64,000 nt of DNA from positions 4,152,493-4,216,492 of the forward strand of contig OY760517.1 in NCBI GenBank assembly GCA_963663615.1, read 5' to 3'. This document shows positions 18,322 through 27,434 of the stretch, in pieces. A program made the translations under genes and the position numbers. Numbering within the stretch: the stretch's first letter is position 1; each line of letters opens with the position of its first letter. Source of the DNA: G963663615 sp963663615. GTDB lineage: Bacteria > Bacteroidota > Ignavibacteria > Ignavibacteriales > Melioribacteraceae. The notes under the pieces are model-generated. The model saw only the letters and a list, made by a program, of their open reading frames with translations. It ran no database searches and was not told where the DNA came from.

Positions 18322-19587
18322 TTATTTAAGCAGTAACATTTTTTCCGTTTTGCTAAAATTTCCAGCCTGAAGTTTATAAAAATAAATACCACTGGCAAGG
18401 TTGTTATCAGCCTTAAATGTAGCTTCATATATTCCCCTGGGTTGAGTTTTATCAACCAGGACAGCAATTCTTCTACCAGTAACATCAAAAATTTCCAAAG
18501 TTACATTTGTTTGTTCGCTTATCTCGTATCTTATTTTTGTTGACGGATTAAACGGATTTGGATAATTTTTATACAATTCAAATTTAGGATTTAAGGCTAC
18601 CGATTCTAGACCAGTAACGTCAGAAATATCAAATATTTCAAATGTTCTTTCAACTTCACTAGAACTATTATATCCTCCAGATACTATAATTTCGTCATCA
18701 ACAATTTCAGCCGAAAACCTTGACCGTGCTATATTCATATCAGGAATACTAAAATAATTTATCATGCTTTCAGAATAGATATCAAATACTTCAACTATCC
18801 CAAGTGCAGTATTAGACTCGTTAAAGCCACCTATTACATAAATATAGTTTCTGATTGTGTCAAGAACAGCCGCTCCTCCAACACGTGGCGTGCTTAATCT
18901 TGCATCCAGTTGAATTAAAGAATCTGTGTTCATATTATATTTATAAATTCTATCGCGAACAATTACATTAAAACCACCAAAAATGTATATAAGGGAATCA
19001 ACTTTTACTGTCATTTGCAAAGAAGGGAGTGAAGTTGCTGTTCCAAGATCATCATTTCCAACAGTAACCTCACCAGTTATAAGATCATACTTTTCTATAT
19101 ACTTATTGTCGTATTCATTTTCAAAATAAGGATTACCACCAATAATATACAATTTGTTGTTATATATTTGGCAACTGGCATTTATACGGTCAAAAACCAA
19201 ATGACTATCTGCAACAACACTTGCTCCGCCAAGTTCCAAAGAATACCTCTCCAGGTAATTCTTTTGGGAAGAGATATCTCGCCTTCCTCCAAAATAATAA
19301 AAGCTAGTATCGTCTGCTGCTCCGGTAAGCCCATCTCTGGCACTAACAGTATTACTGACAAGTAACCACTGATCTACTTGAAATCTTGAAATCCATCTTT
19401 CAGGTTGCTCATTCTCAAGGGAAAATCCTCCAAAAATATATACGGTTTTGCCGTATGTTGAAGACACTGCTGCTGCAACAGGATTCCCCATTGAGCCTCC
19501 CGTCTGCCAGTTACCCGATAAACCAAATATTAAATTTGTACTGAGTAGTATAACTAAAAATATTGTTTTCATATTATTCACTTTCAT
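18322..19587 (-). CDS. T9SS-sorted Kelch-repeat protein
   Basis: The 421-residue protein has a signal peptide and at least five Kelch blades: 'GKTVYIFGGFSLEN', 'DTSFYYFGGRRDI', 'NKLYIIGGNPYFEN', 'DSLIYIFGGFNV' and 'RNYIYVIGGFNESN'. They form a beta-propeller. The C-terminus is the T9SS sorting domain ('LYKNYPNPFNPSTKIRY', ending 'GIYFYKLQAGNFSKTEKMLL'). It should be a surface-exposed binding protein. ATG 19572 (residue 6) is an alternative start that gives a shorter but equally good signal peptide. It follows the kinase gene by 25 bp and may be regulated with it. Confidence 0.87.
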   Translation of the reverse strand: MKVNNMKTIFLVILLSTNLIFGLSGNWQTGGSMGNPVAAAVSSTYGKTVYIFGGFSLENEQPERWISRFQVDQWLLVSNTVSARDGLTGAADDTSFYYFGGRRDISSQKNYLERYSLELGGASVVADSHLVFDRINASCQIYNNKLYIIGGNPYFENEYDNKYIEKYDLITGEVTVGNDDLGTATSLPSLQMTVKVDSLIYIFGGFNVIVRDRIYKYNMNTDSLIQLDARLSTPRVGGAAVLDTIRNYIYVIGGFNESNTALGIVEVFDIYSESMINYFSIPDMNIARSRFSAEIVDDEIIVSGGYNSSSEVERTFEIFDISDVTGLESVALNPKFELYKNYPNPFNPSTKIRYEISEQTNVTLEIFDVTGRRIAVLVDKTQPRGIYEATFKADNNLASGIYFYKLQAGNFSKTEKMLLLK

Positions 19588-19612
19588 AAACTTTCACTCT
19601 TGTCAACAATAA

Positions 19613-21127
19613 TTATTCCAACTTGCGGAAAATATGTTTAACCAACAAAGTATCCCGTCTTGATACTGTTATCTTTTTATTAAATGAAGAGAATCCTGAA
19701 TTTTTCAAAGTAAGATTATAGCTGCCTGGTGCAAGCCTTATAGGTTTATCAAGAGGAGTTACACCATAAGATTTTCCATCTAAAATTACTTCACCCCAGG
19801 GGCGTATTTTACAGTCGAGGAAACCAACAAGTGTATCCATATTTACCTGAATACTAAGCATATTATTCTCTGGTACGAATATTTGTTCGCTCCACTCAGG
19901 AAAATTTGGATGAACAAGCTTTAGATTATATTCACCAGACTCCAGCTCAATTGATTCTTCAAGCGGGGTAGTATCTATCTTCTTGCCGTCAATGTATAAA
20001 TCAGCCCATGGTTTGCAATCAACAAACAAACTACCGTTTTTAATCTCTGGTTCAACCTTTTTTTCAGGTTGTTCATTCACTGAACTACTTTTATCGGATA
20101 CTTTCGGTTCAGTATTCTTATCTAATCTGGTTTCTGCTCTTTCATTGCCTATATCGCTTGTTAAAGGTGTATCAGCTGGCAATACCGGACTTTCAGTAAT
20201 ATCTTTCTCATCACTCCAGAAACGTAGGAAAAAGAATACAGCCACTGTAGCAATTAAAAGTATTGGTACAATAAACCATCTTTTATTAACGGGTTTGGGT
20301 GCATCTGAAAACGTAGTTTCTCCCAACACTTTTAATACTTCATCTGCTGAATCATATCTTTCCGATAATCGCTTGTTTAACAATTTTTCAACAACTTCTC
20401 GTATCTCTGAGTTTTCCTGACTAACAAGTTTTTCAAGGTTAAGTTCGCGCAAATTAACAATATTGTTAATTGATTCGGAAATATCCTTGCCAAGAAACGG
20501 ATTTAGACCTGAGATTAATTCAACCAGAACAATACCTGCCGAAAACAGATCGGAGCTTTCAGTAAGGGATTCACCACTAATTTGTTCGGGCGACATATAG
20601 CATGGCGTACCAAGTACAGACTGTTGACCTGTAACAAAATTATCAGACATGGAAAGAGCCAAACCAAAATCACCAATTTTCAAATCAAGGTTATTGTTAA
20701 GAAAAATGTTTTCGGGCTTTATATCCCTGTGGATAATTTTGTGTTTATGTGCGTATGAAAGTCCGCTAAAAAGTTGTATGCTTAGCTTCTTTATTTCATT
20801 GCTACTAAAGTTGTTTTCCTTTATGAAATACCGTAAGTTATTTCCTTCAAAAAACTCGGACGAGATGTAGAAATATTCATTATACATCCCAAAATCCAAT
20901 ACCTTGATAATGTTTGGATGATCGAGACGTGCCATAATTTTTGCTTCTCTTTTAAAGCGGGAAATTACATCTTCATCCATTAACGTTTTGGTATTAAGAC
21001 ATTTCAGAATTATCCTTTTCCCCAGATAGATATGCTCGGCAAGATACACAGCAGAATGCTGATCTTTTTTAAAACACTCTTCAATGGAAAACTTTTCAAA
21101 CAATATTTCTTTTGAAGGAATACTCAT
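19613..21127 (-). CDS. membrane Ser/Thr protein kinase with PEGA domains
   Basis: The 504-residue protein has an N-terminal Hanks-type kinase domain (about 10-270): Lys42 in 'IILKCL', catalytic Asp135 in 'IIHRDIKPEN', Mg-binding 'IGDFGLA' and 'LGTPCYMSPEQISGES'. A Glu/Asp-rich linker surrounds a single membrane segment at about 283-303, and the outer part has two PEGA repeats ('LFVDCKPWADLYIDGKKIDT' and 'LDCKIRPWGEVILDGKSYG'). The glycine loop is abnormal: the usual GxGxxG is replaced by 'CFKKDQHSAVY'. The kinase probably senses the periplasm through PEGA domains and phosphorylates cytoplasmic targets. Its ATG directly abuts the stop of the sigma54 activator gene, suggesting that the two proteins work together. 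Confidence 0.88.
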   Translation of the reverse strand: MSIPSKEILFEKFSIEECFKKDQHSAVYLAEHIYLGKRIILKCLNTKTLMDEDVISRFKREAKIMARLDHPNIIKVLDFGMYNEYFYISSEFFEGNNLRYFIKENNFSSNEIKKLSIQLFSGLSYAHKHKIIHRDIKPENIFLNNNLDLKIGDFGLALSMSDNFVTGQQSVLGTPCYMSPEQISGESLTESSDLFSAGIVLVELISGLNPFLGKDISESINNIVNLRELNLEKLVSQENSEIREVVEKLLNKRLSERYDSADEVLKVLGETTFSDAPKPVNKRWFIVPILLIATVAVFFFLRFWSDEKDITESPVLPADTPLTSDIGNERAETRLDKNTEPKVSDKSSSVNEQPEKKVEPEIKNGSLFVDCKPWADLYIDGKKIDTTPLEESIELESGEYNLKLVHPNFPEWSEQIFVPENNMLSIQVNMDTLVGFLDCKIRPWGEVILDGKSYGVTPLDKPIRLAPGSYNLTLKNSGFSSFNKKITVSRRDTLLVKHIFRKLE

Positions 21128-22612
21128 TTAATCAGGATAACCCATTTCCTTAATTTTATTCTGCACCCATCTTACCGATACACCTAAAGATTTGGCTGCA
21201 AGAGTGCGGTTATTGTTACATTCCTGCAAACGCTTTTTAAGAATAATTTTTTCAAAATCTTTAAGTGTACCCTGAAATTCTTCAGCACTACTTTCCTCTT
21301 CAAGCACAATATCCGAGGAATTAACCTTATTGGAATCGGCAAGTATAAGTGCACGCTGAATAACATTTATAAATTGACGAATATTACCGGGCCAAATATA
21401 ATTTTCAAGTTTTTGTAAACCACCGGAACTAAGAGTTTTTCGACCATTACCAAGCTTTTTGATAAAATGATCGGCAAGTAGCGGAATATCTTCCTTTCGT
21501 TCTCTAAGTGGTGGTAGTTTTATCGGGAATACATTTAATCTGTAAAATAAGTCTTCCCTGAATTTTCCCTCCTTCGACATCTGCGGAAGGTTTTTATTTG
21601 TTGCGGTAATAACCCTAACGTTAAGCTTTTTATATTTGGTATCACCGAGACGCATAATTTCCTGGTTTTCCAGGACACGTAGCAGCTTAGCTTGCAGTGC
21701 CCCACTAATGTCACCAATTTCATCCAGGAAGAATGTCCCATTATTGGCTACTTCAAACAAACCTTTCTTGTCTTCCTTTGCATCGGTAAAAGCACCTTTC
21801 TTTACTCCAAAAAGCTCACTTTCAAGCAAGTTATCGGGAATTGAGCAAAACTGTGCAAGGTAGGGCTGGTCTGCACGTTTACTAAGCTGGTGTATAGCCT
21901 GAGCAGCAAGATCCTTACCTGTACCACTTTCGCCAAGTATAAGAACAGTAGCATCAGTTCGGGCAACTTTGTGTATAAGTTTTGCAACACTTCTGATTGC
22001 TGAACTTTCACCAATCATGTTAGGCAGGGTATCTGTTTTTTCCAGACGGTTAAGTAATATCCTGTTTTCGTCTTCAAGCTTTTCAAAAGTTCTAAGCTTT
22101 TCAAAACTTAAAGAAAGCATATTGGAGAAAAATTTAAGCAGTTGAAGACTATCTTCCGAAAAATCCTTCCTGAATTTTCGGCTGTCGGCAAGTATTACAC
22201 CCCAAACGGTATCGTTATAAAAAACCGGAACACCAATTACCGATTTAATATCCTGTATTTGCACACTCTGGAACTGTGAAATTGTTGGATCGCTCTGCAC
22301 ATCATGATAAAGTAGCGGAGTTTTTGCTTCAATTACCTTATGAATAAGACCTGATGAAAAAGCGGTAATATCATCAATCGTTTCCTTCTGTATATTTCTG
22401 GCAGCAATAATATCAAACATTTCAAGATCGGGGCTATACTTAACAAACACACCCCTTTCAGCATTAAGAGCTTCAATAACAAGGTCTAACGAATCCTCAA
22501 ATAACGTTTCCTGGTTTTTTGAGCTATTTAATATTTGTGATATTCTAAACAGCGTATCAAAATGTGAGCTGCTTAATCCTTTGATAGAACTAAAATTTGC
22601 AAAATTTTCCAT
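21128..22612 (-). CDS. GAF-AAA+-Fis sigma54-dependent transcriptional activator
   Basis: The 494-residue protein has an N-terminal GAF domain (about 20-175), an AAA+ domain with Walker A 'GESGTGKDLAAQAIHQ' near 227, the sigma54-contact loop, Walker B 'GTFFLDEIGDIS' and sensor 'FREDLFYRLNVFPIKLPPLR', and a C-terminal Fis-type helix-turn-helix ('NNRTLAAKSLGVSVRWVQNK'). It drives open-complex formation by RNA polymerase carrying sigma54, whose gene lies at 44382. The contact loop reads GAFTDA instead of the usual GAFTGA, a change in the residue next to the sigma54-touching Thr. The GAF domain probably senses a small molecule. Kinase gene abuts downstream. Confidence 0.9.
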   Translation of the reverse strand: MENFANFSSIKGLSSSHFDTLFRISQILNSSKNQETLFEDSLDLVIEALNAERGVFVKYSPDLEMFDIIAARNIQKETIDDITAFSSGLIHKVIEAKTPLLYHDVQSDPTISQFQSVQIQDIKSVIGVPVFYNDTVWGVILADSRKFRKDFSEDSLQLLKFFSNMLSLSFEKLRTFEKLEDENRILLNRLEKTDTLPNMIGESSAIRSVAKLIHKVARTDATVLILGESGTGKDLAAQAIHQLSKRADQPYLAQFCSIPDNLLESELFGVKKGAFTDAKEDKKGLFEVANNGTFFLDEIGDISGALQAKLLRVLENQEIMRLGDTKYKKLNVRVITATNKNLPQMSKEGKFREDLFYRLNVFPIKLPPLRERKEDIPLLADHFIKKLGNGRKTLSSGGLQKLENYIWPGNIRQFINVIQRALILADSNKVNSSDIVLEEESSAEEFQGTLKDFEKIILKKRLQECNNNRTLAAKSLGVSVRWVQNKIKEMGYPD

Positions 22613-22650
22613 AAGCGTATAGGTTATTAAACCATTATTTATATTTCTTG

Positions 22651-23340
22651 TTATTCTTCGATTCTAAAAGATCCTGATAGAGAACTTCTTTGATTATTAT
22701 ATTCATCTACTACCCATACTCGCCACTTAAATTCACCAATACCAAATCGTACTTCAACACTGGTAGTTGATTTATTGAGCGTTTCAGTATATATAGTGCT
22801 ATCATCCGGAACTGTAATAATTTCAAGAACATAATGAAAAGAATACTCTCGTTGCAGATTATCCCAATTAAAACTATAAGGATAATCGTTAAGTGTCGCT
22901 GAATTTATTGGTGAATCCAAGGTGATATTATCTCTAATTACTCTTACAACTGAAGAGCTATCGGCTTTATAGGATTCTTTGTCCTTATAAGTAATTAGAT
23001 AAAACTTTTCTCCAACAGTTTTGTCGATATCTTCACCATATTGTATATCGAGTGAATATTCACCATCCGCATCATTCTGAAGTTTCCTTCTGAAATCAAT
23101 TGAGGGGGCGTAAATAAATGCTGAATCTATATCAGTGTACCCCAATGAAATTGTACAACCAATCCTGAATTTTTCCTCATCATCAATTGGGTAGTATGAT
23201 ACGGAATAAACATTAAAATTCGATACTTCCCAATTTATAAAATTTGGATTGTAAGGATCGAGCGGATTATTGCGTGGCGCATCGCACCCATACGCCAGCA
23301 AAATTATTCCCAAAAATATTTTAGCAAACCTTGATTTCAT
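22651..23340 (-). CDS. hypothetical lipoprotein
   Basis: The 229-residue product begins with a lipoprotein signal ending 'LLAYGCDAPRNNPLDPYNPN', so it is expected to be lipid-anchored. The rest is predicted beta-sandwich with fibronectin-III-like patterns ('PINSATLNDYPYSFNWDNL', ending 'RWRVWVVDEYNNQRSSLSG'). No enzymatic motif is seen. Its ATG starts 3 bp after the stop of the amylase gene, so it is cotranscribed with it and may bind the same glycan. I do not recognise a family. Confidence 0.65.
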   Translation of the reverse strand: MKSRFAKIFLGIILLAYGCDAPRNNPLDPYNPNFINWEVSNFNVYSVSYYPIDDEEKFRIGCTISLGYTDIDSAFIYAPSIDFRRKLQNDADGEYSLDIQYGEDIDKTVGEKFYLITYKDKESYKADSSSVVRVIRDNITLDSPINSATLNDYPYSFNWDNLQREYSFHYVLEIITVPDDSTIYTETLNKSTTSVEVRFGIGEFKWRVWVVDEYNNQRSSLSGSFRIEE

Positions 23341-23343
23341 TAG

Positions 23344-24708
23344 TTATTCAAATAGTTCAACAAAAACGTAATAGTCCCACGGTTTAAGTTTCATTACCAT
23401 TTTATCAGTAATTTCAGGTACCTCTTTTTTGAATACTTCAAAATAGCTGCCCTTAAGGTTTTCACCTTCAATAGTAACCTTCTGTTCTTTATCAGAAAGA
23501 TTTAGCACTACAAGTATTTTTGATTTTCCTTTTTCTCTTGTAAATGCCAGTACATTTTCCGGTTGCGATGTTTTTGCATAAATCATTTCGCCACCACGAT
23601 TACCATTATAAAGTGCCTCGTATTTTTTCAACTCAAGAAGAGTTTTATAAAAATCAGTTTCAGGATAGCCGTTCCAGTCAATTGCATCTTTTTCAAAAAA
23701 CTCAAGAGCATTACTTACACCCGATTCCTGACCACTATACAATAGAGGCATTCCTTTTACAGTAGCAACAAGGGTATAGAATGCTTTAAGTCCGTCACCC
23801 AGTCTTTCCTGTGCAGTACCATTCCACGTATTTTCATCATGGTTGGTAATAAATGTCATACGGAAATCATCAGGCTGGTAAGCTGAATCTTCCTTTGCAA
23901 AATGTTCAATAAGCTCAACAACATTCATCTCTTTTTTTGCGATGCTGTTAACAGCATCTTTAAGCTGCCAATTGTACGTCATATCAAAAGAAGGATGTAA
24001 TTCCGGCTCATGAGCTTCGGCAAGCATAAATACAGGCTTAATTGAATCGAGCTTTTTACGTGCAGCTTCCCAAAAATCAGTTGGAACCATTGCCGCAACA
24101 TCACATCGGAAACCATCTATATCACAATCCTTAACCCAATATGCCATTGCATCCTGCATAAACTTGCGCAATTCCATATTATCATAGTTCAGGTCTATAA
24201 CATCCTCCCAGTCGGCAACAGGTGGATAAACATTACCCAGCGAGTCACGAGAAAAGAAATCAGGATGATCTTTCAGCCAAACGTTATCCCACGCTGTATG
24301 GTTGGCAACCCAGTCTATAATTACATACATACCAAGATCGTGAGCCTTTTTAACCAAACCTTTAAAGTCAGCAAGTGTACCAAACTCGGGATTTACAGCC
24401 TTGTAATCTTTAACAGCGTAATAGCTGCCAAGAGTACCCTTCCGGTTCTTTTCACCAATTGGATGAATAGGCATAAGCCAAATAATATCTATTCCAAGCG
24501 ATTTAATTCTTTCAAGATCGTCAGTAACCGCATTAAAAGAGCCTTCTTCGCTGTACTGTCTAATGTTAAGCTCATAAATAGTTGCATTGTAGCTCCACTC
24601 AGGATGCACTGGTTTATATTCGGCTGATTTTTCATCACCGGCTTTACATGCAACCAGGCTTATAATTAGAGCTAATAAAAATATCCATTTACCTTTTTTC
24701 ATATACAA
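23344..24708 (-). CDS. GH13 alpha-amylase-family lipoprotein
   Basis: The 454-residue protein has a lipobox ('IISLVACKAGDEKSA') and a (beta/alpha)8 GH13 catalytic domain: region I 'YVIIDWVANHTAWDN', region II 'IDGFRCDVAAMVP' with the nucleophile Asp, region III 'FMLAEAHEPE' with the acid/base Glu and region IV 'FITNHDENTW' with the third Asp. A short C-terminal beta domain follows. It hydrolyses alpha-1,4 glucans at the cell surface or in the periplasm, being lipid-anchored. ATG 24702 is an equally good start after an AGGGG ribosome-binding site. It probably heads the run of minus-strand genes that ends at 16045. Confidence 0.92.
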   Translation of the reverse strand: MYMKKGKWIFLLALIISLVACKAGDEKSAEYKPVHPEWSYNATIYELNIRQYSEEGSFNAVTDDLERIKSLGIDIIWLMPIHPIGEKNRKGTLGSYYAVKDYKAVNPEFGTLADFKGLVKKAHDLGMYVIIDWVANHTAWDNVWLKDHPDFFSRDSLGNVYPPVADWEDVIDLNYDNMELRKFMQDAMAYWVKDCDIDGFRCDVAAMVPTDFWEAARKKLDSIKPVFMLAEAHEPELHPSFDMTYNWQLKDAVNSIAKKEMNVVELIEHFAKEDSAYQPDDFRMTFITNHDENTWNGTAQERLGDGLKAFYTLVATVKGMPLLYSGQESGVSNALEFFEKDAIDWNGYPETDFYKTLLELKKYEALYNGNRGGEMIYAKTSQPENVLAFTREKGKSKILVVLNLSDKEQKVTIEGENLKGSYFEVFKKEVPEITDKMVMKLKPWDYYVFVELFE

Positions 24709-24874
24709 CCCCTATTACGTGTGCAAATATAACAATTTATAAATTTAAGGAAATTTAAATAAAGAGTTAAGGAATTAATTATTTGATAATGCTTACAAAT
24801 TTTACAATAAATTCACTTAATTATAGTTCGTATAAATATAAGTATTTCTATTTATTAACTATATGTGGGGTATT

Positions 24875-26059
24875 ATGAACAACAGGGTATTAGTTTTATT
24901 ATTGGGTCTGGCTTTATTATCAACAATTATTACTGCACAGCAGGAAAATGATTTACTCAATTTGGCAAAAATTAAGTCGGGAGTAAAATCAAAAAGGGTG
25001 AGTAGCTATGATACAACTGGCGGAAATTACGACCGCTTTGAGGATATTAAAACCGGTGAAACGAGAACATTATGCAACATCAAGGGTTCAGGTATAATCA
25101 ACCATGTCTGGATAACCATTGCACCTGTACCACCAAAACTTAGCCGTAATGATATTGTTATCAGAATGTACTGGGATGGTAATGATTTCCCATCGGTTGA
25201 GGCACCAATAGGACCGTTTTTTGGACAAGGTTGGGATGAGAACTACAATTTTACCAGTCTGCCACTGGTAGTTGCCCCGGCAAAAGGTAAAGCTCTTGTA
25301 TCATACTTTGCAATGCCATTTGAAAGTGGTGCAAGAATAGAAATTGAAAACCAGTCGGAAGTTGGAATATCAGCTTTCTATTTCTATATCGATTATGTTG
25401 AGGTTGAAAACTTTGACAAGGATATGGGACGCTTCTGTGCATGGTATAATCATGAGTTAACAGATGCACTCCCCGAAGGTGAAAATGAGTGGAGCACACT
25501 GGGAAAGACCAAAAACAATACTAGCACGGAAGATAATTACCTGTTCCTTGATGTTGAAGGTAAAGGGCATTACGTTGGTGTAAACTACTATATTAACACA
25601 CCAACAACCTTATGGTATGGCGAAGGCGATGATATGTTCTATATAGACGGAAGTAAAACACCAGTGCTTCACGGAACCGGAACAGAAGATTATTTTAACA
25701 CCTCCTGGAGTCCGTACGAGAAATTTGATCATCCTTATTTTGGTGCAGCACGTGTTAACGATAATATTGGCTGGATGGGCAGAACTCACGTTTACCGATT
25801 CCATATTACTGATCCTGTATATTTCGATAAACACTTAAAGTTTACAATTGAGCATGGACATAATAACTGTTTAACTCTTGACCTTGCCAGTGTAGCATAC
25901 TGGTACCAGCAGCCTCCTTTAACCAAAATGCCGCCAATTCCATCAAAGGCAGATAGAGAGCCGAAAAGTGAAATAAAGTATAAACATATACACCAATGGC
26001 GTCATGAATGGCGAAAAAGCAAGGGTAACGATTCAAAACTCTGGGGTGATGAAAAGTAG
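24875..26059 (+). CDS. GH172/DUF2961-family secreted protein
   Basis: The 394-residue protein has a signal peptide (ending IITAQ) and DUF2961 core motifs: 'TTGGNYDRFEDIKTGETRTL', 'GSGIINHVWITI', 'APIGPFFGQGWDENYNFTSL' and 'LHGTGTEDYFNTSWSP', the last containing the conserved Glu-Asp pair. DUF2961 is the core of GH172, whose characterised members act on fructose-anhydride and arabinofuranosyl linkages; the substrate here is unknown. ATG 24875 is preferred over 24863 because a GGGG stands 5 bases upstream. It has no T9SS tail, so it is probably periplasmic. The downstream palindrome at 26126 may end the transcript. Confidence 0.82.
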   Translation: MNNRVLVLLLGLALLSTIITAQQENDLLNLAKIKSGVKSKRVSSYDTTGGNYDRFEDIKTGETRTLCNIKGSGIINHVWITIAPVPPKLSRNDIVIRMYWDGNDFPSVEAPIGPFFGQGWDENYNFTSLPLVVAPAKGKALVSYFAMPFESGARIEIENQSEVGISAFYFYIDYVEVENFDKDMGRFCAWYNHELTDALPEGENEWSTLGKTKNNTSTEDNYLFLDVEGKGHYVGVNYYINTPTTLWYGEGDDMFYIDGSKTPVLHGTGTEDYFNTSWSPYEKFDHPYFGAARVNDNIGWMGRTHVYRFHITDPVYFDKHLKFTIEHGHNNCLTLDLASVAYWYQQPPLTKMPPIPSKADREPKSEIKYKHIHQWRHEWRKSKGNDSKLWGDEK

Positions 26060-26125
26060 ATTACCATTGCAGAACACCATTTGGCTTTTGCAATTTTACG
26101 ATATAAGTTAATGCTAATATATAAG

Positions 26126-26151
26126 TCAGTCGGTATTAATTTACCGACTGA
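26126..26151 (+). terminator. perfect 10-bp hairpin after the GH172 gene
   Basis: TCAGTCGGTA at 26126-26135 pairs perfectly with TACCGACTGA at 26142-26151 across 6 bases. It stands 67 bases after the stop codon. No T-run follows, so it may be a low-efficiency terminator or a transcript-stabilising stem. Confidence 0.45.
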
Positions 26152-26339
26152 ACTACAATTTAGCTTACCAGGCTAACAATCCCTTTTTTAATTAAAAACG
26201 CTACAAATATTTAATAATACTTGTAAAGTTTAAGGATTGTTTGCTAATCAACATTTTGATAAAACTTTTTTATAATATCTATTTGCCAATTTGTATATTT
26301 AACACAATAATTATCTTTTGAAAGAAGAGAGCTTAAAAT

Positions 26340-27398
26340 ATGGAATCAGTAAGTAAAGATTCAGCAAGCAAGTTTTTTATAAGTCTAATAGGACTTGTTG
26401 TGTTGTTCCTTGTGTTAAAGGAGCTTCAGCATATATTTATACCTTTGGTTATGGCTTATTTCCTTTATTTTGTGTTTGAACCGCTTAATGATTATCTCGC
26501 AAAGAAAAGGGTGCCGCAATTTTTACTCTCAATTCTGGATATTCTTATTATTGTTGGGCTTATGTTTGCTGTTTCACGACTTATCTATAATTCGTTTTCA
26601 CAGTTTAGTGCAGAGTGGCCTATTTATGAAGAAAGGTTAAATAACCTTATAAGCACAACTGCAAGCGATTTTGGTATAGAAGACCCTATGTTTACCAATT
26701 TTAGTCTTACACAAATTGCTCACGATATAGATTACGGGGGTATTGCCGGTGGCTTTTTCTCTTCTACGCTTTCAATGTTTTCTACTACCTTTTTTGTACT
26801 CTTCTTTTTCCTGTTTGTAAGTAGCGGACACAAAAATGTTCTGGATGCAGTAAAAAGCAGATTGCTCGATGATGGCAACCCCGATAATGACGAAGAGGAT
26901 GGTAAAAAAGTTGATAGTACGTTTAAGGTAATTACACATCAGGTGCAGCATTACTTGTCCCTTAAATTTTTGCTTAGTTTGGCAACCGGTGTTTTAACAG
27001 GTATTATACTCTGGATATTTGGTGTTGATTTTGCACTCGTCTGGGCAATACTTGCATTGCTTCTTAACTTTATTCCCACAATTGGATCTATAATGGGTGT
27101 AGTGATGCCAGTACTTGTAGCTATTGTACAATTCGAGTCGTTTGGTATAGCACTTGTACTTGCGGCAATACTTGGTACGGTTCAGGGTGTTATAGGCAAT
27201 ATTATTGAGCCAAAGGTATTTGGCGATAAGCTGGGACTTAACCCGATTACTGTTTTACTTTCCCTACTCCTTTGGGGTTATATTTGGGGTATAGTAGGCA
27301 TGTTTATTTCTGTACCGCTTACAGCAATAATTAAAATAATTATGATGAACTCGCAATCACGCAACATGCACTTCCTTGCAAGGCTAATGTCGAGTTAG
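26340..27398 (+). CDS. AI-2E family permease (PerM/TqsA-like)
   Basis: The 352-residue membrane protein has about seven or eight hydrophobic segments. The C-terminal half carries the family signature 'LPFIGSIMGV'-like 'LNFIPTIGSIMGVVMPVLV', then 'GTVQGVIGNIIEPKVFGDKL' and 'WGIVGMFISVPLTAIIKI'. Members are listed as AI-2 exporters or Na+/H+-type permeases; which applies here is unknown. It is monocistronic, and converges on the anti-sigma-like gene 36 bp away. Confidence 0.85.
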   Translation: MESVSKDSASKFFISLIGLVVLFLVLKELQHIFIPLVMAYFLYFVFEPLNDYLAKKRVPQFLLSILDILIIVGLMFAVSRLIYNSFSQFSAEWPIYEERLNNLISTTASDFGIEDPMFTNFSLTQIAHDIDYGGIAGGFFSSTLSMFSTTFFVLFFFLFVSSGHKNVLDAVKSRLLDDGNPDNDEEDGKKVDSTFKVITHQVQHYLSLKFLLSLATGVLTGIILWIFGVDFALVWAILALLLNFIPTIGSIMGVVMPVLVAIVQFESFGIALVLAAILGTVQGVIGNIIEPKVFGDKLGLNPITVLLSLLLWGYIWGIVGMFISVPLTAIIKIIMMNSQSRNMHFLARLMSS

Positions 27399-27434
27399 GT
27401 TAATTTTATTTACTCTTTTGTAGTGAAGCCAGGA

